The translations under genes and the position numbers were made by a program. The notes beneath the pieces are model-generated. The model had not been told where the DNA came from. It saw only the letters and a list, made by a program, of their open reading frames with translations, and searched no databases. Source: Azospirillum brasilense (lineage in GTDB: Bacteria; Pseudomonadota; Alphaproteobacteria; Azospirillales; Azospirillaceae). From it: DNA of 64,000 bases. The DNA is taken from positions 1,551,501-1,615,500 of the forward strand of contig NZ_CP032345.1 in NCBI RefSeq assembly GCF_005222205.1, read 5' to 3'. This document shows positions 17,081 through 26,024 of the stretch, in pieces (position 1 is the stretch's first letter; every line of letters starts with the position of its first letter).

Positions 17081-18250
17081 ATGCATGTTCTCTTCCATGT
17101 CCAGCATCTGCTGGGCATCGGCCACGACCGCCGCGCCGCGCTGATCGCCCGCGGGCTGGCCGAGGCGGGCATGGCGGTGACGGTGCTGCGCGGTGGGCAC
17201 CCGGTGCCGGGGATCGATTACGGCCCGGCGGCGGAGATCGTCCAGCTTCCCCCCGCCCGCGCCGCCGACAGCAGCTTCAAGACCCTGCTGGACGAGCATG
17301 ACCGGCCCATCGACGACGCGTGGCGCGCCCGGCGCCGCGCGGCGGTTCTGGAGACCCACGAGCGGGTGCGGCCCGACGCGCTGCTGGTCGAATCCTTTCC
17401 CTTCGGGCGCCGCGCCTTCCGGTTCGAGCTTCTACCGCTGCTGGAGGCCGCCAAGGCCGGCGGGGCGGTCACCGCCGCGTCGGTGCGCGACATCCTGGTG
17501 ACCAAGGCCAAGCCGGAGCGGCTGGAGGAAACCGTTTCGACGGTGGAACGGCTGTTCGACCATGTGCTGGTCCATGGCGACCCCGAGTTGATCCCCTTTG
17601 CGGCGACCTTCCCCGCCGCCGCCCGGATCGCCGACCGCATCCGCTACACCGGCTATGTCGCGGCCCCGCAAGGCAGCGACAGCGAGGGCGCCGACGGCAC
17701 CGGCGAGGTGATCGTGTCGGTGGGCGGCGGAGCGGTCGGCCTGCCGCTGCTGCGGGCGGCGCTGGCGATGCGTGCGTCAACTCTGGCCGGACTTGACGCA
17801 CCATGGCGCCTGCTGGCCGGGCCGGACGTGCCGGAGGAGGATTTCCGCGCGCTCGCCGCCGACGCCCCGCCGGGCACCGTCGTGGAGCGGGCGCGGCCCG
17901 ACTTCCCAGCCCTGCTCCGCCGCTGCCGCCTGTCGATCAGCCAGGCCGGCTACAACACCGTGCTCGACGTGCTGCAGGCCGGCTGCCGGGCGGTCCTCGT
18001 CCCCTTCGCCGCGGGCAGCGAGACGGAGCAGGCCACCCGCGCCCGCCTGCTGGAGGAGCGGGGCCGGCTGGCCGTGGTCGACGAAGCCACCCTGACCCCG
18101 GAGACCCTGGCCGCGGGCGTGGCCAGGGCGCTCGCCCTGCCCCCGCCGCCCGCCATCCCGCTGCGCCTGGACGGCGCCGCCGCCACCGCCCGATTGCTGC
18201 GGGACGCGGTGGCCGACCGCCAAGGAAACGATCCGGGCCACCGGCGCTAA
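17081..18250 (+). CDS. MurG-like glycosyltransferase
   Basis: 389 residues of the same general GT-B fold as the gene at 12469. The start is HVLFHVQHLLGIGHDRRAAL, a middle segment reads DRIRYTGYVA, and the donor-site segments are VIVSVGGGAVGLPLL and LSISQAGYNTVLDVLQAGCRAVLVPF. The ATG at 17081 fits the family start; a TTG six codons upstream would add MATGHP. It is likely cytoplasmic, moving a sugar from a nucleotide donor to an unknown acceptor. It follows the cNMP-binding gene by 38 bp, and a REP-like repeat lies after its stop. Confidence 0.87.
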   Translation: MHVLFHVQHLLGIGHDRRAALIARGLAEAGMAVTVLRGGHPVPGIDYGPAAEIVQLPPARAADSSFKTLLDEHDRPIDDAWRARRRAAVLETHERVRPDALLVESFPFGRRAFRFELLPLLEAAKAGGAVTAASVRDILVTKAKPERLEETVSTVERLFDHVLVHGDPELIPFAATFPAAARIADRIRYTGYVAAPQGSDSEGADGTGEVIVSVGGGAVGLPLLRAALAMRASTLAGLDAPWRLLAGPDVPEEDFRALAADAPPGTVVERARPDFPALLRRCRLSISQAGYNTVLDVLQAGCRAVLVPFAAGSETEQATRARLLEERGRLAVVDEATLTPETLAAGVARALALPPPPAIPLRLDGAAATARLLRDAVADRQGNDPGHRR

Positions 18251-18322
18251 ACCAATCAGGACGCTTGGATTTTTCCAGTGCGGGGGCCATGCTGATGACG
18301 GCCATCGCGCACGCTTTCTTTA

Positions 18323-18438
18323 ACCCTCTCCCCCTGGGGAGAGGGTGGCCCGGAGGGCCGATGAGGGGGTGTGCGTGTGCCGGACGTAACGACACGCGCA
18401 TCCCCCTCACCTTAACCCTCTCCCCGGAGGGGAGAGGG
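18323..18438. repeat. REP-like inverted pair between glycosyltransferase and deacetylase
   Basis: Two perfect 10-bp hairpins, 18324-18345 (CCCTCTCCCC/GGGGAGAGGG) and 18416-18438, are joined by GATGAGGGGG...CCCCCTCA arms in inverted orientation. The second ends 14 bp before the deacetylase ATG, so it lies in that gene's translation-start region. Confidence 0.85.
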
Positions 18439-18452
18439 AACAAGAACAGGCG

Positions 18453-19265
18453 ATGACCATGACCGCCCCTTCCGACAGCCGGCCGCGCGCCGGTTGGGAC
18501 GCGCTGACCGCCGAGCTGGACGCCTGGGCCGCCGCCGGGCGCACCGCCACCCTGTGGTGGCGCGACGACGACGCGGTCGAGCCGACGCCCGCGCTCGACC
18601 GGATGACCGCGCTGTCCGTCGAGACCGGCGCGCCGCTGGCCCTGGCGGTCATCCCGGCAGACGTCACCGACGCCCTCGCCCCCGTTGTCGACGCGGCTCC
18701 CACCGTCACGGTGCTTCAGCACGGCTGGTCGCACGCCAACCACGCCGCTCCCCCCGCAAAGAAGGCGGAGCTGGGCGCGGACCGGTCCGCCGCGGCCGTC
18801 CTGGCGGAGCTGGCCGAAGGACGGAGCGTGCTGGAGCGCCTCTTTGGGCCGCGCGCCCTGCCCGTCCTGGTGCCGCCCTGGAACCGCGTCGCGCCCGGCG
18901 TGGTGGCCGGTTTGCCCGGTGCGGGTTTCGCCGGCCTGTCGGTGTTCGGGCCGCGACGTGTGTCAACCGTCAACATGATGTGTGTCAATACACACATCGA
19001 CCCGGTGGCCTGGAAGGACGGCAAGCGCTTCCTGGGCGACGCCGAGTCGCTGGGCATGGCGGTCGCCCATCTGCGCGCCCGGCGGCTGGGCGCGGTGGAC
19101 GCGGCGGAGGCGACCGGCCTGCTGACCCATCATTTGGCGATGGACGGCGAAACCTGGGCCTTCACCGCGCGTTACCTGACCGTGACCCGCCGTCATCCGG
19201 CGGTCCGCTGGCTATCCGCCGACACCCTGTTCGCCACCGCGTTCGCCGCAGAAGGACTTCGCTGA
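18453..19265 (+). CDS. Polysaccharide deacetylase family protein
   Basis: 270 residues. The NodB-fold metal and base residues are recognisable: WWRDDDA (Asp38-40) near the start, HGWSHANH (His90, His94) as the zinc-binding HxxxH-type motif, and [11 protein letters not shown] as the third motif. Such enzymes remove N-acetyl groups from surface or cell-wall sugars. No signal peptide is seen, so it is probably cytoplasmic, which suits modification of an intermediate. The stop is 3 bp before the next gene. The usual ribosome site is partly replaced by the end of a REP-like repeat. Confidence 0.85.
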   Translation: MTMTAPSDSRPRAGWDALTAELDAWAAAGRTATLWWRDDDAVEPTPALDRMTALSVETGAPLALAVIPADVTDALAPVVDAAPTVTVLQHGWSHANHAAPPAKKAELGADRSAAAVLAELAEGRSVLERLFGPRALPVLVPPWNRVAPGVVAGLPGAGFAGLSVFGPRRVSTVNMMCVNTHIDPVAWKDGKRFLGDAESLGMAVAHLRARRLGAVDAAEATGLLTHHLAMDGETWAFTARYLTVTRRHPAVRWLSADTLFATAFAAEGLR

Positions 19266-19268
19266 GAC

Positions 19269-19841
19269 ATGGCCGAGCTGCCCATGGCCCGACCCTCGAC
19301 CGGGGAGACGCCGACCGTCGCGGAGATGCGCTACCCCGCCGGGGCGCTGGCCGGCGACTACGCGCGGGCCGGGGCGGGGCTGGCGCTGACGGTGCTGCCG
19401 CTGGCCTTCCTGCCGGTCATTCCCTGGATCGCCGTGCCGCTGGGTGCTTGCGCGCTGCTGTTCGCCGTCTTCGCGGCGCGCACCCTGCAACGCCAGTTGA
19501 CCCGCATGACCATGGACGGCGAGGGCCTGCGGGCCGACGGGCCGCTGGGCGGCGCCATCCGCTGGGACGCGCTGTCCGGGCTGAAACTGCGCTATTACGC
19601 GACCAAGCGGGGGCGCGACGACGGCTGGATGCAGGCGGCGCTGACCGGCGGCGGCACGACCCTCCGCTTCGACAGCAACCTGGAGGGCTTCGACGCGGTG
19701 ATCGAACAGGCCGCCCTCGCCGCCGGGCGCAACGGCGTGGCGCTGACCCCGGTGACGGTGGACAACCTGATCGCCCTCGGCATCGAGCCGCCGGAGGACC
19801 CCAACGAGGAAAGCGCCAACGAGAAGAGGCCGGCGCCATGA
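19269..19841 (+). CDS. Small membrane protein of unknown function
   Basis: 190 residues. Two hydrophobic segments (about 35-75: [19 protein letters not shown] and [13 protein letters not shown]) are followed by a cytoplasmic beta-rich part ([32 protein letters not shown]) that resembles the PH-like domains of bacterial membrane proteins. I do not recognise a specific family. It overlaps the ABC ATPase gene by ATGA and follows the deacetylase by 3 bp, so it belongs to the same transcription unit. Confidence 0.75.
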   Translation: MAELPMARPSTGETPTVAEMRYPAGALAGDYARAGAGLALTVLPLAFLPVIPWIAVPLGACALLFAVFAARTLQRQLTRMTMDGEGLRADGPLGGAIRWDALSGLKLRYYATKRGRDDGWMQAALTGGGTTLRFDSNLEGFDAVIEQAALAAGRNGVALTPVTVDNLIALGIEPPEDPNEESANEKRPAP

Positions 19842-21748
19842 GCCGCACGCTGCTCCGGGTGGAGGACCTGAAGGTCGATTTCCAGGTGCCGGGCGGCGTG
19901 GTCCACGCGGTGCGCGGCGTGTCCTTCCGGGTGCGGGCGGGGTCCACCGTCGCCCTGGTCGGGGAGTCCGGATCGGGCAAGTCGGTGGCGGCGCAGTCGA
20001 TCCTGCGCATCCTGCCCCGCAACGCCACCATCGCGGACGGGAAAATCCTGTTCGACGACGGAATCGTCAACGAGGGCGCCGGTCCCGTCGACATCGCCGG
20101 GCTGAAGGCCGACGGCACGGCGATGCGGGCGCTGCGCGGCGGCCGCATTTCGATCATCTTCCAGGAACCGATGACCTCGCTGTCGCCCCTGCACACGGTG
20201 GGCGATCAGGTAAGCGAGGCGGTGCGGCTGCACCAGCGGGTGACCGCCCGGCAGGCCCGCGCGCAAGCCGAGGACATGCTGCGCCGGGTGCGCTTCCCCG
20301 ACCCGAAGCGGGCGCTGGACACCTACCCGTTCGAACTGTCGGGCGGCCTGCGCCAGCGCGCGATGATCGCCATGGCGCTGGTCTGCCGCCCCGCCCTGCT
20401 GATCGCCGACGAGCCGACGACCGCGCTGGACGTCACCATCCAGGCGCAGATCCTGAAGCTGATCAAGGACCTCCAGGCCGATCTCGGGATGGCCGTCCTG
20501 CTCATCACCCACGACCTGGGGGTGGTCGCCAACCTCGCCGACGAGGTGGTGGTGATGCACCGCGGGCGGATCATGGAATCCGGCACGCGCGAGGACATCT
20601 TCGCCGACCCCCGTCACCCCTACCTGAAGGCGCTGCTGCGCGCCGTTCCGCGCTTCCACATGGCGCCGGGCGAACGGCTGGTGCCGATCCGCTCCATCTC
20701 AATCGGGGGCACGTCGGAAGGCGGCAGCCTGCTGGAGAAGGACCACCAGCCCTGGCCACCCGGCGCCGACGCGGCGGGGCCGCTGCTGGCGGTGGAGGGG
20801 GTGCGCAAGCGCTACGGCGCGCGCAAGGCCGGCTGGTTCGGCGCCAAGGCCGGGGCGGGCACGCTGGCCGTGGACGATGTCAGCTTCGCCATCGCGCGCG
20901 GCGAATGCGTCGGGCTGGTCGGCGAGTCGGGCTGCGGCAAGACCACCCTGTCGAAGATCCTGATGCGCGCCCTGACCCCGGATGCGGGCAGCGTGCGCTT
21001 CAACGACCATGGCCGGATTGTCGACGTGCTGGGGCTGGAGGGTGCGGCCCTGACCGCCTTCCGCCGCAAGGTGCAGTTCGTCTTCCAGGACCCCTTCGGC
21101 TCGCTGAACCCGCGGATGACCGTCTTCGACATCATTGAAGAACCGCTGGTCATCCACGGCATCGGCGACGAGGCGGAGCGCGCGGCGCGGGTCAAGGAGC
21201 TGATGGGGCTGGTCGGGCTGGACGCGCGGCATCTGCGCCGCTACCCGCACAGCTTCTCCGGCGGCCAGCGCCAGCGCATCGGCATCGCCCGCGCGCTGGC
21301 CCTGCGGCCCGAGCTTCTGCTGCTCGACGAGCCGGTGTCGGCGCTCGACGTGTCGATCCAGGCGCAGGTGCTGAACCTGCTGAAGGACCTGAAGGAACGG
21401 CTCGGCCTGACCTACCTGTTCGTCAGCCACAATCTGGCCGTGGTGGACTACATGGCCGACCGCATCCTGGTGATGTGCCGCGGCCGGATCGTCGAGTCGG
21501 CGCCGCGCGAGGCGCTGTTCCGCAACCCGGTCCACCCCTACACCCGTGCCCTGCTGGCCGCCGTGCCGGAGCCGGACCCCAGCCGCCCGCTGTCGCTGAC
21601 CGACCTGGAGGAGGGCCGCGCCTCCGACCCCGCGCGCTGGCCCGCCCCCTTCACCATCGACGACGACCACCAGCCCCATCTGGTCGATCTCGGCGGCGGC
21701 CATTGCGTGCGCGCCGACGCCGCTGTCCGCGTGCGGGAGGTGGCGTGA
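19838..21748 (+). CDS. Duplicated ABC transporter ATPase (peptide-type importer)
   Basis: 636 residues with two complete ABC ATPase domains, as in YejF, GsiA and DdpD/F fusions. The first has [28 protein letters not shown] (a common variant signature) and [12 protein letters not shown]. The second has [28 protein letters not shown] and [12 protein letters not shown]. Each domain ends in an oligopeptide-type C-terminal extension ([24 protein letters not shown]). It powers the importer formed with the solute-binding protein and permeases that follow. The ATG overlaps the previous stop; the frame is open far upstream but only as an artefact. Confidence 0.95.
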   Translation: MSRTLLRVEDLKVDFQVPGGVVHAVRGVSFRVRAGSTVALVGESGSGKSVAAQSILRILPRNATIADGKILFDDGIVNEGAGPVDIAGLKADGTAMRALRGGRISIIFQEPMTSLSPLHTVGDQVSEAVRLHQRVTARQARAQAEDMLRRVRFPDPKRALDTYPFELSGGLRQRAMIAMALVCRPALLIADEPTTALDVTIQAQILKLIKDLQADLGMAVLLITHDLGVVANLADEVVVMHRGRIMESGTREDIFADPRHPYLKALLRAVPRFHMAPGERLVPIRSISIGGTSEGGSLLEKDHQPWPPGADAAGPLLAVEGVRKRYGARKAGWFGAKAGAGTLAVDDVSFAIARGECVGLVGESGCGKTTLSKILMRALTPDAGSVRFNDHGRIVDVLGLEGAALTAFRRKVQFVFQDPFGSLNPRMTVFDIIEEPLVIHGIGDEAERAARVKELMGLVGLDARHLRRYPHSFSGGQRQRIGIARALALRPELLLLDEPVSALDVSIQAQVLNLLKDLKERLGLTYLFVSHNLAVVDYMADRILVMCRGRIVESAPREALFRNPVHPYTRALLAAVPEPDPSRPLSLTDLEEGRASDPARWPAPFTIDDDHQPHLVDLGGGHCVRADAAVRVREVA

Positions 21749-21752
21749 TGAT

Positions 21753-23837
21753 GTGGACTGTTCCCACTCTGATGCCCAATACCCTCTCCCCCCGGGGAGA
21801 GGGAAGGGTGAGGGGGTTGACCGTGGCGCGGCGTTCCGCACACGGGCGACCCCCTCACCCCGACCCTCTCCCCGCTTTCGGCGGACCGAAGGTCCGCCTG
21901 TCGCGTCAGCGCAAACTTCGTTTGCGCGTGAGCGGGGGCGAGAGGGAGAATGGCGGCGACGTGCCCTGCTCCTTCTCGCCTTCCTGGCGCTCAGCGCCTT
22001 CGACGCGGTCGAGACGCCGATGCTGGAGAACGCGGTCGGCGCCGGGTCGCTGCCACCGGTGGAGAAGCGGCTGCCGCTCACCCCGCTGGTCGAGCCGATG
22101 GATCGGCCCTGGCAGTCGCCGGGGCGCCATGGCGGCGACCTGCGCCTGCTGATGGCGCGGACCAAGGACACGCGGCTGATCTACGTCTACAGCTACGCCC
22201 GGCTGGTCGCGCTGACCCCAAGCCTGCGCATCGTGCCCGACATCCTGGAGCGGGTGGATGTGGAGGAAGGGCGGATCTTCACCTTCACGCTGCGCCGCGG
22301 CCACCGCTGGTCGGACGGCCATCCCTTCACGGCGGAGGACTTCCGCTACTGGTGGGAGGACATGGCGAACAACCCCAAGCGCTACCCCGGCGGGCCGCCG
22401 CCGGAGATGCTGGTGGCCGGGGAGGCGCCGAAGTTCGAGGTGCTGGACGCCGCCGCGGTGCGCTACACATGGACCCGCCCCAACCCCTTCTTCCTGCCCA
22501 TGCTGGCCGGGGCCAAGCCGGTGGAGATCTACGCGCCCGCCCATTACCTGCGGCGCTTCCACCCCCGCTTCACCGAGCCGCTGGAGCTGAAGCAGCGGGT
22601 GGAGGCGGAACGGCAGAAAAGCTGGCAGCAGCTTCACAACCGCAAGGACAATCTGACCGAGTTCGATAACCCGGACCTGCCGACCCTGCAGCCCTGGGTG
22701 CCGACGACCGCGCCGCCGGCGGACCGTTTCATCTTCGTAAGGAACCCTTATTTCCATCGGGTTGACCCGGCGGGGCGGCAGTTGCCCTACATCGACCGGA
22801 TCATCATGACGGTGGCCGACGCCAAGATCGTCCCGGCCAAGACGGGGGCGGGCGAGAGCGACCTCCAGGCGCGCTATCTGCGGTTCGACAACTACACCTT
22901 CCTGAAGCAGGGGGCGAAGCGCAACGACCAACGGGTCACACTGTGGCGCACCGGCATCGGGGCGCAGATGGCGCTGTTCCCCAACCTGAACTGCAACGAC
23001 CCGGTGTGGCGCGCGCTGAACCGCGACGTACGCTACCGCCGCGCCCTGTCGCTGGCCATCGACCGTGAGGAGATGAACCAGGTCATCTATTACGGCCTCG
23101 CCATCCCCACCAACAACACGGTGCTGGAGGTCTCGCCGCTCTGGACGCCGGCCTACCGCGACCGCTGGGCGCAGTTCGACGTCCGGCAGGCCAACCGGCT
23201 GCTCGACGAGATCGGCCTGACGACGCGCGACGTCAACGGCGTCCGCCTGCTGCCCGACGGCCGCCCGCTGGAGATCGTGGTGGAGACCGCCGGGGAGAGC
23301 ACGGAGGAGACCGACGCGCTGGAGCTGATCGCCGACGGCTGGCGGCGCATCGGGGCGCGGCTCTACATCCGCTCCTCGCAGCTCGACGTGTTCCGCAACC
23401 GCATCTTCGCCGGCGACACCTGCATGTCGATTTCGCGCGGGCTGGACAACGCCATCGCCACCGCCGACATGAGCCCGGCCGAGCTGGTGCCGGTCGATCA
23501 GGCCAAGTACCAGTGGCCGAAATGGGGCCAGTTCTTCCAGACTATGGGCAAGGACGGCGAGCGCCCCGACATGCCCGAGGCGCGCGACCTGCTGGAGGCC
23601 TTCCGCGCCTGGCGCGACGCGCCGGACGAGGCCGGGCGGGCGGCGGCCTGGACGCGCATCCTGACGCTCAACACCGAGCAGGTCTTCACCATCGGTACGG
23701 TGGCCGGGGTGCCGCAGCCGGTGGTCGCGCGCCGCACCCTGCGCAACGTGCCGGAGGAGGGTCTGTTCAACTACGACCCCGGCGCGCATTTCGGGCTCTA
23801 CCGGCCCGACGGCTTCTGGTTCGACGGAAAGGGGTGA
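21753..23837 (+). CDS. Family 5 extracellular solute-binding protein, N-terminus reshaped by a repeat
   Basis: 694 residues if read from the GTG at 21753, the only start upstream of the signal peptide. Residues 1-65 are Arg/Pro/Gly-rich and encoded by a REP-like element. A hydrophobic signal segment (RRRALLLLAFLALSAF) follows, and then a full peptide-binding-protein body (ILERVDVEEGRIFTFTLRRG, RYRRALSLAIDREEMNQVIYYG). It should bind an oligopeptide or similar ligand in the periplasm and deliver it to the two permeases. The next start downstream, ATG 22019, would lose the signal peptide. The true start is therefore uncertain. Confidence 0.85.
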   Translation: MDCSHSDAQYPLPPGRGKGEGVDRGAAFRTRATPSPRPSPRFRRTEGPPVASAQTSFARERGREGEWRRRALLLLAFLALSAFDAVETPMLENAVGAGSLPPVEKRLPLTPLVEPMDRPWQSPGRHGGDLRLLMARTKDTRLIYVYSYARLVALTPSLRIVPDILERVDVEEGRIFTFTLRRGHRWSDGHPFTAEDFRYWWEDMANNPKRYPGGPPPEMLVAGEAPKFEVLDAAAVRYTWTRPNPFFLPMLAGAKPVEIYAPAHYLRRFHPRFTEPLELKQRVEAERQKSWQQLHNRKDNLTEFDNPDLPTLQPWVPTTAPPADRFIFVRNPYFHRVDPAGRQLPYIDRIIMTVADAKIVPAKTGAGESDLQARYLRFDNYTFLKQGAKRNDQRVTLWRTGIGAQMALFPNLNCNDPVWRALNRDVRYRRALSLAIDREEMNQVIYYGLAIPTNNTVLEVSPLWTPAYRDRWAQFDVRQANRLLDEIGLTTRDVNGVRLLPDGRPLEIVVETAGESTEETDALELIADGWRRIGARLYIRSSQLDVFRNRIFAGDTCMSISRGLDNAIATADMSPAELVPVDQAKYQWPKWGQFFQTMGKDGERPDMPEARDLLEAFRAWRDAPDEAGRAAAWTRILTLNTEQVFTIGTVAGVPQPVVARRTLRNVPEEGLFNYDPGAHFGLYRPDGFWFDGKG
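21782..21946. repeat. REP-like element with nested palindromes at the 5' end of the solute-binding protein gene
   Basis: A perfect hairpin at 21782-21803 (CCCTCTCCCC/GGGGAGAGGG) is followed by inverted GTGAGGGGG/CCCCCTCAC arms. A second hairpin (CCCTCTCCCCGC ... GCGGGGGCGAGAGGG) is split by about 55 bp that carry two more perfect stems, 21880-21898 (GGCGGACC/GGTCCGCC) and 21910-21926 (CGCAAAC/GTTTGCG). Confidence 0.85.
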
Positions 23838-23841
23838 GGCC

Positions 23842-24840
23842 ATGCTGGGCTACGTGATCCGCCGCATCCTCATCATGATCCCGACGCTGCTGGCGATCAG
23901 CGTCATCACCTTCGTCATCATCCAGCTTCCCCCCGGCGACTATCTGACGACGCTGGTCAACGAGATGCAGAGCCGGGGCGAGAGCATGGACCAGGGCCGG
24001 CTGGCCATGCTGCGCGAGACCTACGGGCTCGACCGGCCGATGCACGAGCAGTACGCGCTGTGGCTGGCCGGCATGCTGCGCGGCGACTTCGGCTATTCCT
24101 TCGAATACAACCTGCCGGTATCGGACGTGGTGGGCGACCGGCTGTCGCTGACCGCCATCGTGTCCTTCGCGACCATCCTGTTCATCTGGGTGGTGTCCTT
24201 CCCCATCGGCATCTATTCGGCGACGCGGCAGTACAGCCTGGGCGACTATGTCCTGACCTTCCTGGGATTCCTGGGGCTGGCGACGCCGAGCTTCCTGCTG
24301 GCGCTGGTGATGCTGTATTTCGCCAACGTGTGGTTCGGCACCTCGATCGGCGGGCTGATGGACCCGCGCTACATCGGCCAGCCCTGGAGCTGGGCCAAGG
24401 CGATGAGCGTGTTCGAGCACATGTGGATTCCGGTGATCGTCATCGGCACCGCCGGCACCGCGGCGATGATCCGCCGCCTGCGCGCCAACCTGCTGGACGA
24501 GCTGCACAAGCCCTACGTCGTCACCGCGCGGGCCAAGGGCCTGCCGCCGGGCCGGGCGCTGGTGAAGTACCCGCTGCGCGTGGCGCTGAACCCCTTCGTG
24601 TCCGACATCGGCAACCTGCTGCCGCAGGTCGTCTCCGGCGCCGCCATCGTGTCGGTGGTGATGTCGCTGCCGACGACCGGGCCGATGCTGCTCCAGGCGC
24701 TGCGCAGCCAGGACATGTATCTGGCCGGCTCCTTCCTGATGTTCCTGGCGGTGCTGACGGTGATCGGGGTCTTCCTGTCCGATCTGGCGTTGGCCGCCCT
24801 CGACCCGCGCATCCGCCTGAGCGGGGGAGCCAGCCGATGA
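23842..24840 (+). CDS. ABC importer permease, DppB/YejB type
   Basis: 332 residues, six predicted membrane helices, starting MLGYVIRRILIMIPTLLAIS as in DppB/OppB proteins. The conserved N-terminal LPPGD and LRETYGLDRPMHEQYALWL segments and the cytoplasmic coupling (EAA-like) loop ARAKGLPPGRALVKYPLRVA are present. It forms the membrane channel with the next gene and contacts the ATPase at 19838. It starts 4 bp after the solute-binding protein stop and overlaps the next permease by ATGA. Confidence 0.94.
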   Translation: MLGYVIRRILIMIPTLLAISVITFVIIQLPPGDYLTTLVNEMQSRGESMDQGRLAMLRETYGLDRPMHEQYALWLAGMLRGDFGYSFEYNLPVSDVVGDRLSLTAIVSFATILFIWVVSFPIGIYSATRQYSLGDYVLTFLGFLGLATPSFLLALVMLYFANVWFGTSIGGLMDPRYIGQPWSWAKAMSVFEHMWIPVIVIGTAGTAAMIRRLRANLLDELHKPYVVTARAKGLPPGRALVKYPLRVALNPFVSDIGNLLPQVVSGAAIVSVVMSLPTTGPMLLQALRSQDMYLAGSFLMFLAVLTVIGVFLSDLALAALDPRIRLSGGASR

Positions 24841-26021
24841 GCGCCTCCCTTCCCAACAGCCCCTTGGCCAACACCCCCTTGCCCCACACCGTCGACACCG
24901 CTCCCTGGGACCCCGACGAGGTCGAGCGGCTGTCGCCGGAGCAGGAGCGCTTCACCACCGCCTCGCAATGGCGGATGGTCTGGTGGAAGCTGCGGCGGCA
25001 CAAGCTGGCGGTGGCGTCGGGAATCGTGCTGCTGCTGCTCTACGCCTCGACCCTGGTCAGCGAGGTCCTGGCCCCCTACGCGGTGGACAGCCGCAATTCC
25101 CACTTCATCCACGCCCCGCCGCAGGCCGTGCATCTGTTCCACGAGGGGCAATTCGTCGGCCCTTTCGTCTACGGCTACACCTACCGCCTGGACATGGAGA
25201 TCCTGAAGCGGGAGTACACGCCCGACCCCACGAAGGTGCAGCCGATCCGCTTCTTCTGCCGCGGCGACCGCTACGCGTTCTGGGGGCTGGTGGAGACCGA
25301 CTGGCACCTCGCCTGCCCGGCCGAGGGCGGGACTCTGTTCCTCATGGGCACCGACCGGCTGGGGCGGGATTTGCTGTCGCGGATGATCTACGGGACGCGC
25401 ATCTCGCTGACCATCGGGCTGATCGGCGTCGCGGTCAGCTTCGTGCTCGGGATCGTGATCGGCGGCATCGCCGGCTATTACGGCGGCTGGGTGGACAACC
25501 TGATCCAGCGGCTGATCGAGATCATCCGCTCCTTCCCCGAGCTGCCGCTGTGGATGGCCCTGTCCGCCGCCCTGCCCGTCACCTGGAACCCGATCTTCAT
25601 CTATTTCGGGATCACGGTGATCCTCGGCCTTCTGGAATGGACGGGCCTCGCCCGCGCCGTGCGGTCGAAGCTGCTGGCCCTGCGCGAGGAGGACTTCACC
25701 ACCGCCGCCCAGCTGATGGGGGCCAGCCCGGCGCGCATCATCGGGCGGCACCTGCTGCCCAGCTTCATGAGCCACCTGATCGCCTCGGCGACTCTGGCCA
25801 TTCCCGGCATGATCCTGGGCGAGACGGCGCTGAGCTTCCTCGGCCTCGGCCTGCGCCCGCCGATCACCAGCTGGGGGGTGCTGCTGACCGAGGCGCAGAA
25901 CATCAACGTGGTGGCGCTGTATCCCTGGCTGATGCTGCCGGTGCTGCCGGTGATCGTGACCGTGCTGAGCTTCAACTTCCTCGGCGACGGCCTGCGGGAC
26001 GCCGCGGACCCGTATCGGTAA
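24837..26021 (+). CDS. ABC importer permease, DppC/YejE type, with periplasmic insert
   Basis: 394 residues, longer than the usual 280-300. After the first helix (about residues 57-80) comes an extra periplasmic segment of about 90 residues with two Cys (FFCRGDRYAF, LACPAEGG) that might pair. Then comes the standard OppC core: LMGTDRLGRDLLSRMIYG, the coupling loop TTAAQLMGASPARIIGRHLLP, and LGETALSFLGLGLRPP. It completes the five-gene peptide-type importer. The insert is seen in some relatives of this family, from general knowledge. The next gene lies convergent 3 bp away. Confidence 0.93.
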   Translation: MSASLPNSPLANTPLPHTVDTAPWDPDEVERLSPEQERFTTASQWRMVWWKLRRHKLAVASGIVLLLLYASTLVSEVLAPYAVDSRNSHFIHAPPQAVHLFHEGQFVGPFVYGYTYRLDMEILKREYTPDPTKVQPIRFFCRGDRYAFWGLVETDWHLACPAEGGTLFLMGTDRLGRDLLSRMIYGTRISLTIGLIGVAVSFVLGIVIGGIAGYYGGWVDNLIQRLIEIIRSFPELPLWMALSAALPVTWNPIFIYFGITVILGLLEWTGLARAVRSKLLALREEDFTTAAQLMGASPARIIGRHLLPSFMSHLIASATLAIPGMILGETALSFLGLGLRPPITSWGVLLTEAQNINVVALYPWLMLPVLPVIVTVLSFNFLGDGLRDAADPYR

Positions 26022-26024
26022 AGC

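Noticed and set aside
18494..21748. 1084-residue open frame ending in the ABC ATPase
   Set aside because: The first 448 residues lie out of frame over the deacetylase and membrane protein; the real start overlaps the previous stop at 19838.
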